Of a stretch of DNA of 5,500 nucleotides, positions 1-5,172 are shown one piece after another. Position 1 is the first letter of the stretch, and each line of letters begins with the position of its first letter. The notes under the pieces were generated by a model that made no database searches, was not told the origin of the DNA, and worked only from the letters and a program-made list of their open reading frames with translations. Position numbers and translations under genes: made by a program. The stretch is from Sutterella sp. GTDB lineage: Bacteria; Pseudomonadota; Gammaproteobacteria; Burkholderiales; Burkholderiaceae_F. The stretch lies in the NCBI GenBank assembly GCA_020025915.1, contig JAHHRH010000079.1, forward strand, positions 1-5,500, read 5' to 3'.

Positions 1-50
1 GCCTTCGGGACGCAGAGGTTTTTGCGTACCAGGCCTCAGGTCTTTTCATG

Positions 51-85
51 AAAAACAAAACCCGCTCTGAGTATACAGAACGGGT
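51..85 (-). terminator. Rho-independent terminator of the tRNA-Ile gene
   Basis: Read on the minus strand, a 10-bp stem is formed by bases 76-85 and 60-69, with one G-U pair and a 6-nt loop (70-75). It is followed by a U-rich tail of the form TTTGTTTTT (59 down to 51). It lies about 9 bases past the encoded CCA of the tRNA, the right place for a single-gene tRNA transcript to end. Confidence 0.85.
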
Positions 86-93
86 CGGTGTCT

Positions 94-170
94 TGGTGCG
101 CCCTGCTGGACTTGAACCAGCGACCAAGCGATTATGAGTCGCCTGCTCTAACCAACTGAGCTAAGGGCGC
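94..170 (-). tRNA. tRNA-Ile2, anticodon CAU (read as lysidine-AU)
   Basis: The 77-nt sequence folds as a full cloverleaf. The 7-bp acceptor stem GCGCCCU/AGGGCGC is followed by discriminator A and an encoded CCA (94-96). The D arm is GCUC/GAGC, the anticodon loop is CUCAUAA with CAU at 134-136, and the T arm GCUGG/CCAGC encloses UUCAAGU. A CAU anticodon could mean initiator Met, elongator Met or Ile2. From memory of the E. coli genes, the region from the anticodon arm through the T arm matches tRNA-Ile2 (ileX/ileY), not tRNA-Met, and the initiator's unpaired first base is absent. In this class TilS converts C34 to lysidine, so the tRNA decodes AUA. The gene stands alone, with its own promoter and terminator. 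The Ile2 versus elongator-Met choice is the only real uncertainty. Confidence 0.88.
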
Positions 171-180
171 GAAGAGTTGT

Positions 181-209
181 ATTGTAGCATGTCAAACGAA
201 AAATTCCAA
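181..209 (-). promoter_or_regulatory. Sigma-70 promoter of the tRNA-Ile2 gene
   Basis: On the minus strand a TTGGAA -35 box (209-204) and a TACAAT -10 box (186-181) are separated by exactly 17 bp. The -10 ends 10 bases before the first tRNA nucleotide, so the 5' leader would be only about 3-4 nt. A TTGACA also present here (plus-strand 190-195) is only 3 bp from the -10 and cannot be its -35. Confidence 0.75.
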
Positions 210-366
210 ATTTTGTTAAAAAGGTCGCTTGCTAATATGAGGCTATGCGCTTAAGGCAACGGGGGGGTCTGGTGTGATGACGCTATTCTTTGCGCGAGGT
301 GTGCTTTGATCAGGTATCATACGTGACAATCCATGAATAACGTCCCTACGAACGGGTCACAAACGA
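210..366. other. Intergenic leader upstream of the IHF-like gene
   Basis: No ORF with coding character is visible here. It includes a run of seven G at 261-267. The only plus-strand promoter-like pair I could find is TTGTTA (213-218), 17 bp, TATGAG (236-241), which matches four of six bases in each box and is too weak to call. A short GTGAC/GTCAC inverted repeat (323-327 and 356-360) brackets the last part of the leader and may be chance. No strong Shine-Dalgarno precedes the ATG at 367. Confidence 0.4.
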
Positions 367-693
367 ATGACTGAAGAAGAAAAGAAAAAGCCGATCGTCA
401 TCAACGGCGCAGATATTGCCGAAGAATTAGTCGAATTGTGTCCAGGTATGCCACCGACGCTCACGCGAGAAGTGTATCGCTCGGTGATGCATGCCATGCA
501 GGATGCGCTCGTCGAGGGTAAGCGTATTGAAATTCGTGGTTTTGGCTCGTTTACGACCCGTCATCGTGAAGGCGGTCAGCGCCGCAATCCGCGTACGGGC
601 GAATATGTTTATGCCGAAGAGCGCTATGTGGTGGCGTTCCGTGCGGGTAAAGAACTTCGTGAAGAAATCGACTTTACGCGCCACCTCAAGTAA
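367..693 (+). CDS. HU/IHF-family DNA-bending protein, IHF-beta-like
   Basis: The 108-residue protein belongs to the bacterial HU/IHF family of dimeric nucleoid proteins that bind the DNA minor groove and bend it sharply. The family core is clear. RIEIRGFGSF at 53-62 is nearly identical to the IHF beta-subunit. RRNPRTGE at 72-79 forms the beta-arm, with Pro75 as the residue that intercalates between base pairs. FRAGKELREE at 91-100 leads into the last helix. The N-terminal helical half (about 12-50) is much more divergent. It is preceded by a charged, lysine-rich extension of about 10 residues and contains Cys25. The protein is longer than E. coli IHF-beta (94 aa) and ends in an unusual IDFTRHLK tail. 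An in-frame TGA at 334-336 and the absence of a better start support ATG 367, although the ribosome site is poor. The gene is monocistronic. It is not next to rpsA, the usual ihfB neighbour, so it may be an extra paralogue. Confidence 0.85.
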   Translation: MTEEEKKKPIVINGADIAEELVELCPGMPPTLTREVYRSVMHAMQDALVEGKRIEIRGFGSFTTRHREGGQRRNPRTGEYVYAEERYVVAFRAGKELREEIDFTRHLK

Positions 694-713
694 ATAAACC
701 CTTAATGAGCAAG

Positions 714-751
714 AACACCTCGTAGGTTCGACAGGACGCGAGGTGTTTTTT
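714..751 (+). terminator. Rho-independent terminator after the IHF-like gene
   Basis: A perfect 9-bp stem pairs bases 714-722 (AACACCTCG) with 739-747, enclosing a 16-nt loop. The stem runs into a T tract ending at 751. It starts 20 bases after the stop codon, and it insulates the IHF-like gene from the phosphatase promoter downstream. Confidence 0.9.
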
Positions 752-791
752 ATGACAATTTGATGTGACGTAGCACATAAAAACGCCCGAT

Positions 792-831
792 TTGACACTC
801 AAAATTCACTTCGGTGACACGAATCTTTCAC
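792..831 (+). promoter_or_regulatory. Putative Pho box array (PhoB operator) for the alkaline phosphatase gene
   Basis: Four 7-base units lie at an exact 11-base period: TTGACAC (792), AATTCAC (803), GTGACAC (814) and CTTTCAC (825). All four end in CAC. The known Pho box is two CTGTCAT/C-like 7-mers separated by 4 bases, so the period and the TCAC/ACAC ends fit. Unit 4 matches CTGTCAC at six of seven bases and unit 3 at five of seven. Two tandem boxes would hold two PhoB dimers. The position upstream of a phosphatase gene agrees with phosphate-starvation control. PhoB binding is inferred. Confidence 0.75.
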
Positions 832-841
832 AGACAGTTTC

Positions 842-847
842 TAGACT
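842..847 (+). promoter_or_regulatory. -10 element of the Pho-type promoter
   Basis: TAGACT lies exactly 10 bases after the last Pho unit (832-841 between them). This is the same spacing as in the E. coli phoA promoter, where the Pho box replaces the -35 element. Transcription would then start near 853-855. The hexamer itself is only a moderate match to TATAAT. Confidence 0.6.
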
Positions 848-854
848 TTAACCA

Positions 855-879
855 CCTTTCGAGGAGATGTATCGAAAGG
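855..879 (+). other. Hairpin at the 5' end of the phosphatase mRNA
   Basis: A perfect 7-bp stem, CCTTTCG (855-861) with CGAAAGG (873-879), encloses an 11-nt loop. If transcription starts near 853-855, the hairpin sits at the very 5' end of the message. Such hairpins are known to protect mRNAs such as ompA from decay, and that role here is inferred. The loop contains AGGAG directly abutting an ATG (867). The resulting 9-codon ORF has no workable ribosome-site spacing, so I do not call it a leader peptide. Confidence 0.5.
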
Positions 880-894
880 CGAACGTATTGTTAT

Positions 895-898
895 AGGA
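895..898 (+). promoter_or_regulatory. Shine-Dalgarno site fixing the GTG 907 start
   Basis: AGGA lies 8 bases before GTG 907. This start places a canonical signal peptide at the N-terminus. Starting at the upstream in-frame GTG (814) would add 31 non-signal-like residues and would place the start codon inside the Pho operator, upstream of the predicted transcription start. Confidence 0.75.
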
Positions 899-906
899 AT
901 GATCAA

Positions 907-2658
907 GTGAAACTCAAAGCTACGACCGCTGCCGTCTCTGCAGCGATGCTGTCTCTTCTTTGTGCCGCTCAAGCAGGTGCTGCTCAGATTTATCCGGTTG
1001 ACCAGGCGCGCTTCATGACCAATGCGCGTTTTGACTTCAAGGTCGAATTGGATAGCACCATGGCTCGTAAGGATGTCACGGTGCAAATTAATGGCGAAGA
1101 CTACACCAAGACGCTCTCGGGCAAGGAAGTTTGGGTTGAAAAAGAAGACGGCGTCCATGGTTCTGCGTTGGTGGTGCGTGACGTTGAAATTCAAAAGCCT
1201 GGCCGCTATACCGTGACAGTAAAGAGCGCTGAAGGCGAACAGACTGCGCATTGGGATATCTATGGTACGCCCGAAAAGCCGGTTGCAAAGAACGTGATTC
1301 TTTTAATTGCTGACGGTTTGTCTGTGGGTCACCGCACCGCCGCCCGTATTCTTTCGAAGGGTGTGACAAACGGCATGTATAACGCCCCGTTGGCTATGGA
1401 CGACATGCCGCACATGGCTTTGCTCGGTACGAGCTCTGTCGATACGATTGCTGCTGACAGTGCCAATACGGCTTCTGCTTATATGACGGGGCACAAGTCG
1501 AGCGTCAACGCGCTTGGCGTCTATGCTGACCGTACGAAGGCAAGCCAGGACGATCCAAAGCAAGAAACGATTGCTGAAATCATCCGTCGTAAGACCGACA
1601 TGGCCGTGGGTGTGGTGAGTGACGCTGAAATCGAAGACGCAACGCCTGCTTCGGTGGTCTCTCATACGCGTCGTCGTAATGACAAGGCCGATATCGTAGG
1701 CATGTTCTACAACGTGAAGCCTGAAGTCGTTTTGGGTGGTGGTTCCGCTTACTTCTTGCCGAAAGAAACCCCGGGTTCTAAGCGCAAGGATAGCGTTAAC
1801 TACATCGAAAAGTTTAGTGAAGCTGGCTACCACTTGGTCACTGACCGTACGGCCTTGAATCAGGTTGTGACGGGCGCAACACCTGACCGCCTTTTAGGCT
1901 TATTCCATACAGGCAACATGGACGGATGGATTGATCGCCATCAGTGGAAGGGTAACACCGTCAAGAAGTTCCCGAATCAGCCTGACCTCACCGAATCTTT
2001 TGATGCAGCCGTCAAGGTGCTTGAAAAGAACGACAAGGGCTTCTTCTTGATGCTCGAAGCTGGTCTTGTTGACAAGTACTCTCATCCGCTTGACTGGACG
2101 CGCTCCGTGGCTGACACGATTGCCTTCGATAAGGTGGTTGAACGCGCCAAGGCTTACTGCGAAAAGAATCCAGACACGCTCTTGATTGTGACGGGTGACC
2201 ATACTCACTCGATCTCTGTGGCGGGTACTGTGGACGACAATAAGCCGGGCAAAGATATGCGCGAAAAGGTGGGTGTCTATGCTGAAGCAGGTTACCCCAA
2301 CTACGAAGACAAGGATAAGGACGGATTCCCGGATGACTTCCAGCCCTCTAAGCGCTTGGCCGTCTTCTTTGGTGCACATCCTGACTACTACGAAACCTAT
2401 CGTAGCTTCCCGGATGCTACTTTCACGCCGGCCGTCAAGGATGAAAAGGGTCACTACGTGGCCAATGCCCAGTATAAGGATGTTGAAGGCGCTCACTTCG
2501 TTGAAGGGAATCTCCCGCGTAACGAAAGCCAGGGTGTTCACACGGTGGACGATCTGGTTGTAACGGCTCAGGGTCCCAATGCTGACAAGATCCGTGGCTT
2601 CATGAATTCCACGGAAGTCTTCCGCGTCATGGCTGAAGCGCTCGCGCTTGGTAAATAA
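907..2658 (+). CDS. phoA: Secreted alkaline phosphatase (PhoA superfamily) with N-terminal beta domain
   Basis: From GTG 907 the product is 583 residues. It hydrolyses phosphate monoesters in the periplasm to release phosphate. A signal peptide (1 to about 25, KLK then a hydrophobic stretch to AQAGA) is followed by a predicted beta-rich domain (about 27-118), then the catalytic domain from about 128. Active-site residues match E. coli PhoA: metal ligand Asp136 (LLIADG), Asp184 and nucleophile Ser185 (ADSANTA), Asp244 and Thr246 (EDATPAS), phosphate-binding Arg257, Glu384, Asp389, Lys390 and His393 (LEAGLVDKYSH), Asp431 and His432 (TGDHTHS), and His545 (GVHTVDDL). The Asp/Lys pair, like that of E. 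coli, suggests the Zn2Mg type. It is longer than E. coli PhoA (471 aa) because of the N-terminal domain and insertions, including a DxDxDG loop near 468-477. The mature protein has one Cys, so the disulfides of E. coli PhoA are absent. Lysine codons are mostly AAG and the codon choice is consistent, suggesting high expression. It is monocistronic, behind a putative Pho promoter. Confidence 0.93.
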   Translation: MKLKATTAAVSAAMLSLLCAAQAGAAQIYPVDQARFMTNARFDFKVELDSTMARKDVTVQINGEDYTKTLSGKEVWVEKEDGVHGSALVVRDVEIQKPGRYTVTVKSAEGEQTAHWDIYGTPEKPVAKNVILLIADGLSVGHRTAARILSKGVTNGMYNAPLAMDDMPHMALLGTSSVDTIAADSANTASAYMTGHKSSVNALGVYADRTKASQDDPKQETIAEIIRRKTDMAVGVVSDAEIEDATPASVVSHTRRRNDKADIVGMFYNVKPEVVLGGGSAYFLPKETPGSKRKDSVNYIEKFSEAGYHLVTDRTALNQVVTGATPDRLLGLFHTGNMDGWIDRHQWKGNTVKKFPNQPDLTESFDAAVKVLEKNDKGFFLMLEAGLVDKYSHPLDWTRSVADTIAFDKVVERAKAYCEKNPDTLLIVTGDHTHSISVAGTVDDNKPGKDMREKVGVYAEAGYPNYEDKDKDGFPDDFQPSKRLAVFFGAHPDYYETYRSFPDATFTPAVKDEKGHYVANAQYKDVEGAHFVEGNLPRNESQGVHTVDDLVVTAQGPNADKIRGFMNSTEVFRVMAEALALGK

Positions 2659-2680
2659 GCTGACTGACGAGTGACATCTG

Positions 2681-2719
2681 ACGGAGGGACGTCCCTAAGG
2701 CGACGAACCCTCCGTTTTT
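2681..2719 (+). terminator. Rho-independent terminator after the alkaline phosphatase
   Basis: An 8-bp stem pairs ACGGAGGG (2681-2688) with CCCTCCGT (2708-2715), with a 19-nt loop and a T tract to 2719. The left arm can alternatively pair in a small GGGACGTCCC palindrome (2686-2695). It lies 22 bases after the stop codon. Confidence 0.88.
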
Positions 2720-2747
2720 ACTTTGACTTTTCATAAGACGACAGACC

Positions 2748-3188
2748 ATGAAACGACGCACGCTTCTTATTTCGATCGGTACCGCGCTACTTGGCACAAG
2801 CCTCAATGCACGCGCCGAAACGCCGTCCATTACTTTTGAAGAAATGTATGCGAGCGCTTCGGTGTTAGGACTCGCTTTTTCTGACACCTTAAAAAAGCTC
2901 GCTGGTCAAAAAATCCGTATCCGCGGCTTTATGGCGCCACCCTTGAAGGCTGAAGCCGACTTTTTGGTGCTCACCAAAGAGCCCGTGAGCCTGTGTCCCT
3001 TCTGTTCTTCAGACCAAGACTGGCCAAACGACATCATCCTCGTGCGTTTAGCTAAACGCAAAGACTTCGTGCAATCAAACACTTTGATTGAAGTGTCTGG
3101 CCAATTGCAAATCGGAAGTGAAACGGATGAAAAAACAGGCTTTGTGAGCCTGGTTCGCATTGTTGACGCTGATTACAGGATTGTCTAA
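2748..3188 (+). CDS. Small exported CPFC-motif protein, first gene of an ABC operon
   Basis: The 146-residue protein begins with an export signal (MKRRTLL, a hydrophobic stretch to about 19, then ARA before Glu24), so the mature form is about 123 residues in the periplasm. The adjacent arginines in KRRTLLIS resemble a Tat signal, but a Sec signal is equally possible. The core KIRIRGFMAPPLKAEADF (55-72) and VSLCPFCSSDQDWPNDI (80-96) recalls the DUF3299-like beta fold (a short GF-x-P strand, FL, then a cysteine segment), with a Cys83-Pro-Phe-Cys86 pair. That pair could bind a metal or carry redox chemistry, and neither is proven. The stop is 2 bp before the ATPase start, so the genes are probably co-translated. 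No strong ribosome site or promoter is visible. TTGACT (2723-2728) looks like a -35, but 17-bp spacing would put the -10 on the start codon. I infer an accessory protein for the transporter. Family assignment is tentative. Confidence 0.8.
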   Translation: MKRRTLLISIGTALLGTSLNARAETPSITFEEMYASASVLGLAFSDTLKKLAGQKIRIRGFMAPPLKAEADFLVLTKEPVSLCPFCSSDQDWPNDIILVRLAKRKDFVQSNTLIEVSGQLQIGSETDEKTGFVSLVRIVDADYRIV

Positions 3189-3190
3189 CG

Positions 3191-3874
3191 ATGGCTTCAA
3201 TCTTGAGACTTAAAGAGGTTCGGCTCGATGTCCCTGATGGCGTGGGTACCCGTACGATTTTCGATGTGCCGCATTTTGAGTTAGAAGAGGGTGCCTTTTT
3301 AGGCGTGAGAGGCGCATCGGGATCTGGCAAAAGTACGTTTTTAAAAATTATTTCAGGGATCCTGCTGCCAACCATGGGCACGATTGAGGTGGCACACACG
3401 ATTATCAACCAATTGTCAGAAGTCGAGCGCGATCGTTGGCGTGGACGCCACATTGGCTTTCTTTTTCAAGACTTTAGGCTTTTTGACGGGTTGAGCGCAC
3501 TTGAAAATGTGTTGTTGCCCTTTACGTTTCATCAAAGCACCATCACTCGTGAGCTTCGCGAAGATGCCGTGGACAAATTAAGTGCCGTGGGTGTCCGGCC
3601 AGGCACTCGTGCCGAATGTTTGTCGCGTGGTGAAATGCAGCGTACGGCGCTTGTGCGTGTGTTGATGCAGTCGCCCAAGATCATTTTGGCTGACGAACCG
3701 ACGGCAAGCCTAGATACCGTGCGCGGCGATCAGGCAGTTGAAGTCCTGCAAGAAGCGGCGAGTAGTTTGGGGGCGACGCTACTTTTGGTGAGCCACGATG
3801 AACGTGTGTTATCGCACTTTAATCAAACGATTACGCTTAGCAACGGGCGACTCTTTGATGGAGAAGATGAATAA
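3191..3874 (+). CDS. ABC transporter ATP-binding protein, LolD/MacB type
   Basis: The 227-residue nucleotide-binding domain has all its motifs in order: Walker A GASGSGKST (41-49), Q-loop Gln93 (FLFQDFRLF), signature LSRGEMQR (144-151), Walker B IILADEP (164-170), D-loop SLD (173-175) and H-loop His202 (VSHDE). Length and layout fit the LolD/MacB/FtsE class, which powers extrusion or mechanotransmission through FtsX-fold permeases and does not import through a binding protein. The signature reads LSRGE where LSGGQ is usual. The Ser and second Gly that contact ATP are kept. Gly to Arg and Gln to Glu changes occur in this class, so I expect an active ATPase. The start lies 2 bp after the CPFC gene, and the TAA shares its last A with the permease ATG (TAATG), strong evidence for one operon and a fixed complex. 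The substrate cannot be read from this subunit. Confidence 0.93.
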   Translation: MASILRLKEVRLDVPDGVGTRTIFDVPHFELEEGAFLGVRGASGSGKSTFLKIISGILLPTMGTIEVAHTIINQLSEVERDRWRGRHIGFLFQDFRLFDGLSALENVLLPFTFHQSTITRELREDAVDKLSAVGVRPGTRAECLSRGEMQRTALVRVLMQSPKIILADEPTASLDTVRGDQAVEVLQEAASSLGATLLLVSHDERVLSHFNQTITLSNGRLFDGEDE

Positions 3875-5103
3875 TGAACGTCTTCATGCTTTTAAAAGCT
3901 GAACTGCGTCGTAGTGCTGCTGTGTTAGCGGGGCTCGCCTTGGTGCTCGCGCTTTCGTTGTCGCTCTCCATTGCGACCGGGCTCACCGACCGAATGCTGA
4001 GACAGTCGTCAGCAGCGGCGGCTGACCGATTTGATTTATTGATTGGCGCTAAAGGGAGTTCAACGTCCCTTCTATTGTCGACTGTCTTTTTGCGTGATGA
4101 GCCGCAAACGCTCGTGCCGCTTGAAGTCATGAAGGGGCTTGACGACAAACACGGCGTCAAGTGGGCGGCTCCCGTCGCTTTTGGTGATCGAGCCGACGCT
4201 TCGCCTATTGTGGGAACGACCTCGACCTTGGTCACCTTTGGTGGCACTCTAAAGCCCGAAGAGGGTCGAGCTTTTACAAACCTATTTGAAGCGGTTGTGG
4301 GTGCTGAGACCGAGTATAAGATTGGCGACAAGATTGAGCCGATGCATGGCCGAACACCAGGCGCCGGTCACAAACATTCGCACGCACATTTCACGGTCGT
4401 AGGACGTATGCCGGCGACGGGTACGCCTTGGGATCGCGCTGTGATGGTGCCCATTGAGGCGCTCTGGTCGATGCACTCGTTGACCTTACAGTCACAGTGG
4501 CAGCAAACCCCCCCGATATTAGGCGAATGGTCTGACGAAGACATGAAGCTTTTGCCAGGGGTTTCGGCGGTGGTTGTGAAACCCATCAGCATTGCGGACG
4601 CTTATCGCTTACGCCAGTCGCAATCAACGCGCACGGTGACGGGGCAGCAAGGCGAAGCCGTCAATTTGATGGGGGTCTTTTCGGGTGAAGTCTTGGTGTC
4701 GCTTTATGGCTTATTAGGTAACGCCTCTGAGGCCATCACGCTCTTGGCTCGATTGACGCTCTTTACGGCGCTTACTGCTACAGTCATTGCAGGTGTTCTT
4801 TTAGGGGAACTACGTCGTCCATCACTCTTACAGTTGCGTGTTCTAGGTGCGCCAAGACGCTACTTAACCACCTTGATTTGGCTATTGATCATGACCGTGA
4901 TCGTGGTTGGTGCCGTTGGTGGCTTAGTGTTGGGGACAGGGTTTGCTGAAGGGGCGGCCATCTTATTAGGCCGCGAAACGGGAATTGTGATGCATCCGAG
5001 TCCTGGGTTCGATGAAGGTATGACGGTGGTCATCACACTCATTGCAGGCGCCTTCTGTGCATTGTTGCCAGCTTGGCTTGCTGGACGAAGTGCCATTCGT
5101 TAA
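3874..5103 (+). CDS. FtsX/MacB-like ABC permease with His-rich periplasmic motif
   Basis: The 409-residue protein has the FtsX/MacB/LolC-E plan: one N-terminal TM helix (about 15-36), a large extracytoplasmic domain (about 38-285) and three C-terminal TM helices (about 287-311, 332-356, 383-403). The cytoplasmic LGELRRPSLLQLRVLGAP (310-327) after TM2 matches the class's coupling region, where such permeases touch the ATPase. The periplasmic domain has GHKHSHAH at 165-172, four His alternating with other residues, plus His158 nearby. This could be a metal-binding site, or just a polar loop. The start ATG overlaps the ATPase stop by one base. The whole set, CPFC protein plus ATPase plus permease, resembles the Zn-responsive PA4064-PA4066-type cluster of Pseudomonas as I remember it, but a homologue of the His-rich PA4063 protein is not in the window. 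The role is inferred: moving or relaying a lipid, protein, metal or thiol cargo at the inner membrane. Confidence 0.88.
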   Translation: MNVFMLLKAELRRSAAVLAGLALVLALSLSLSIATGLTDRMLRQSSAAAADRFDLLIGAKGSSTSLLLSTVFLRDEPQTLVPLEVMKGLDDKHGVKWAAPVAFGDRADASPIVGTTSTLVTFGGTLKPEEGRAFTNLFEAVVGAETEYKIGDKIEPMHGRTPGAGHKHSHAHFTVVGRMPATGTPWDRAVMVPIEALWSMHSLTLQSQWQQTPPILGEWSDEDMKLLPGVSAVVVKPISIADAYRLRQSQSTRTVTGQQGEAVNLMGVFSGEVLVSLYGLLGNASEAITLLARLTLFTALTATVIAGVLLGELRRPSLLQLRVLGAPRRYLTTLIWLLIMTVIVVGAVGGLVLGTGFAEGAAILLGRETGIVMHPSPGFDEGMTVVITLIAGAFCALLPAWLAGRSAIR

Positions 5104-5128
5104 AGCGTCATTTCTGGCGATCCACATT

Positions 5129-5172
5129 CTGAAATGTCCATCTAGATTGGCTATGTTGGATGGACATTTCAG
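5129..5172. repeat. Perfect 14-bp inverted repeat at the operon end
   Basis: CTGAAATGTCCATC (5129-5142) pairs perfectly with GATGGACATTTCAG (5159-5172), with a 16-nt loop (5143-5158). It begins 25 bases after the permease stop, where a terminator would be expected. However, neither strand has a U tract after the stem: the plus strand continues TTAAAAAAGC. On the minus strand the stop codon of the opposing reading frame (5171-5169) lies inside the stem. It may be a shared mRNA 3'-end hairpin for converging transcripts, or a protein-binding palindrome. Confidence 0.8.

Noticed and set aside
1..49. Minus-strand ATG at 49 opening a frame that runs off the window
   Set aside because: Only 16 codons are visible, there is no Shine-Dalgarno, and it follows directly on the tRNA terminator tail. 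Nothing recognisable.
43..54. TTTTCATGAAAA 12-bp palindrome
   Set aside because: It is made of the terminator's A/T run plus adjacent bases. No evidence of a binding site.
792..820. Ordinary sigma-70 promoter with TTGACA at 792-797
   Set aside because: At 17-bp spacing the -10 would be TGACAC, a poor match. The 11-bp phased CAC units explain this TTGACA better as a Pho unit.
867..896. Nine-codon leader peptide ORF upstream of the phosphatase
   Set aside because: Its AGGAG directly abuts the ATG with no spacing, and it has no codons that suggest attenuation.
814..906. N-terminal extension of the phosphatase from the GTG at 814
   Set aside because: It adds 31 residues before a canonical signal peptide, overlaps the Pho operator and lies upstream of the predicted transcript start. 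GTG 907 has an AGGA site at good spacing.
1900..2541. Long minus-strand open frame (213 codons) opposite the phosphatase
   Set aside because: It is a codon-bias shadow of the strongly supported plus-strand gene, with no family motif or ribosome site.
340..2707. Similar ACGTCCCTA...GAAC words at 340-353 and 2689-2707
   Set aside because: The words are short and differ by internal bases, and the second lies inside a terminator loop. Probably chance.
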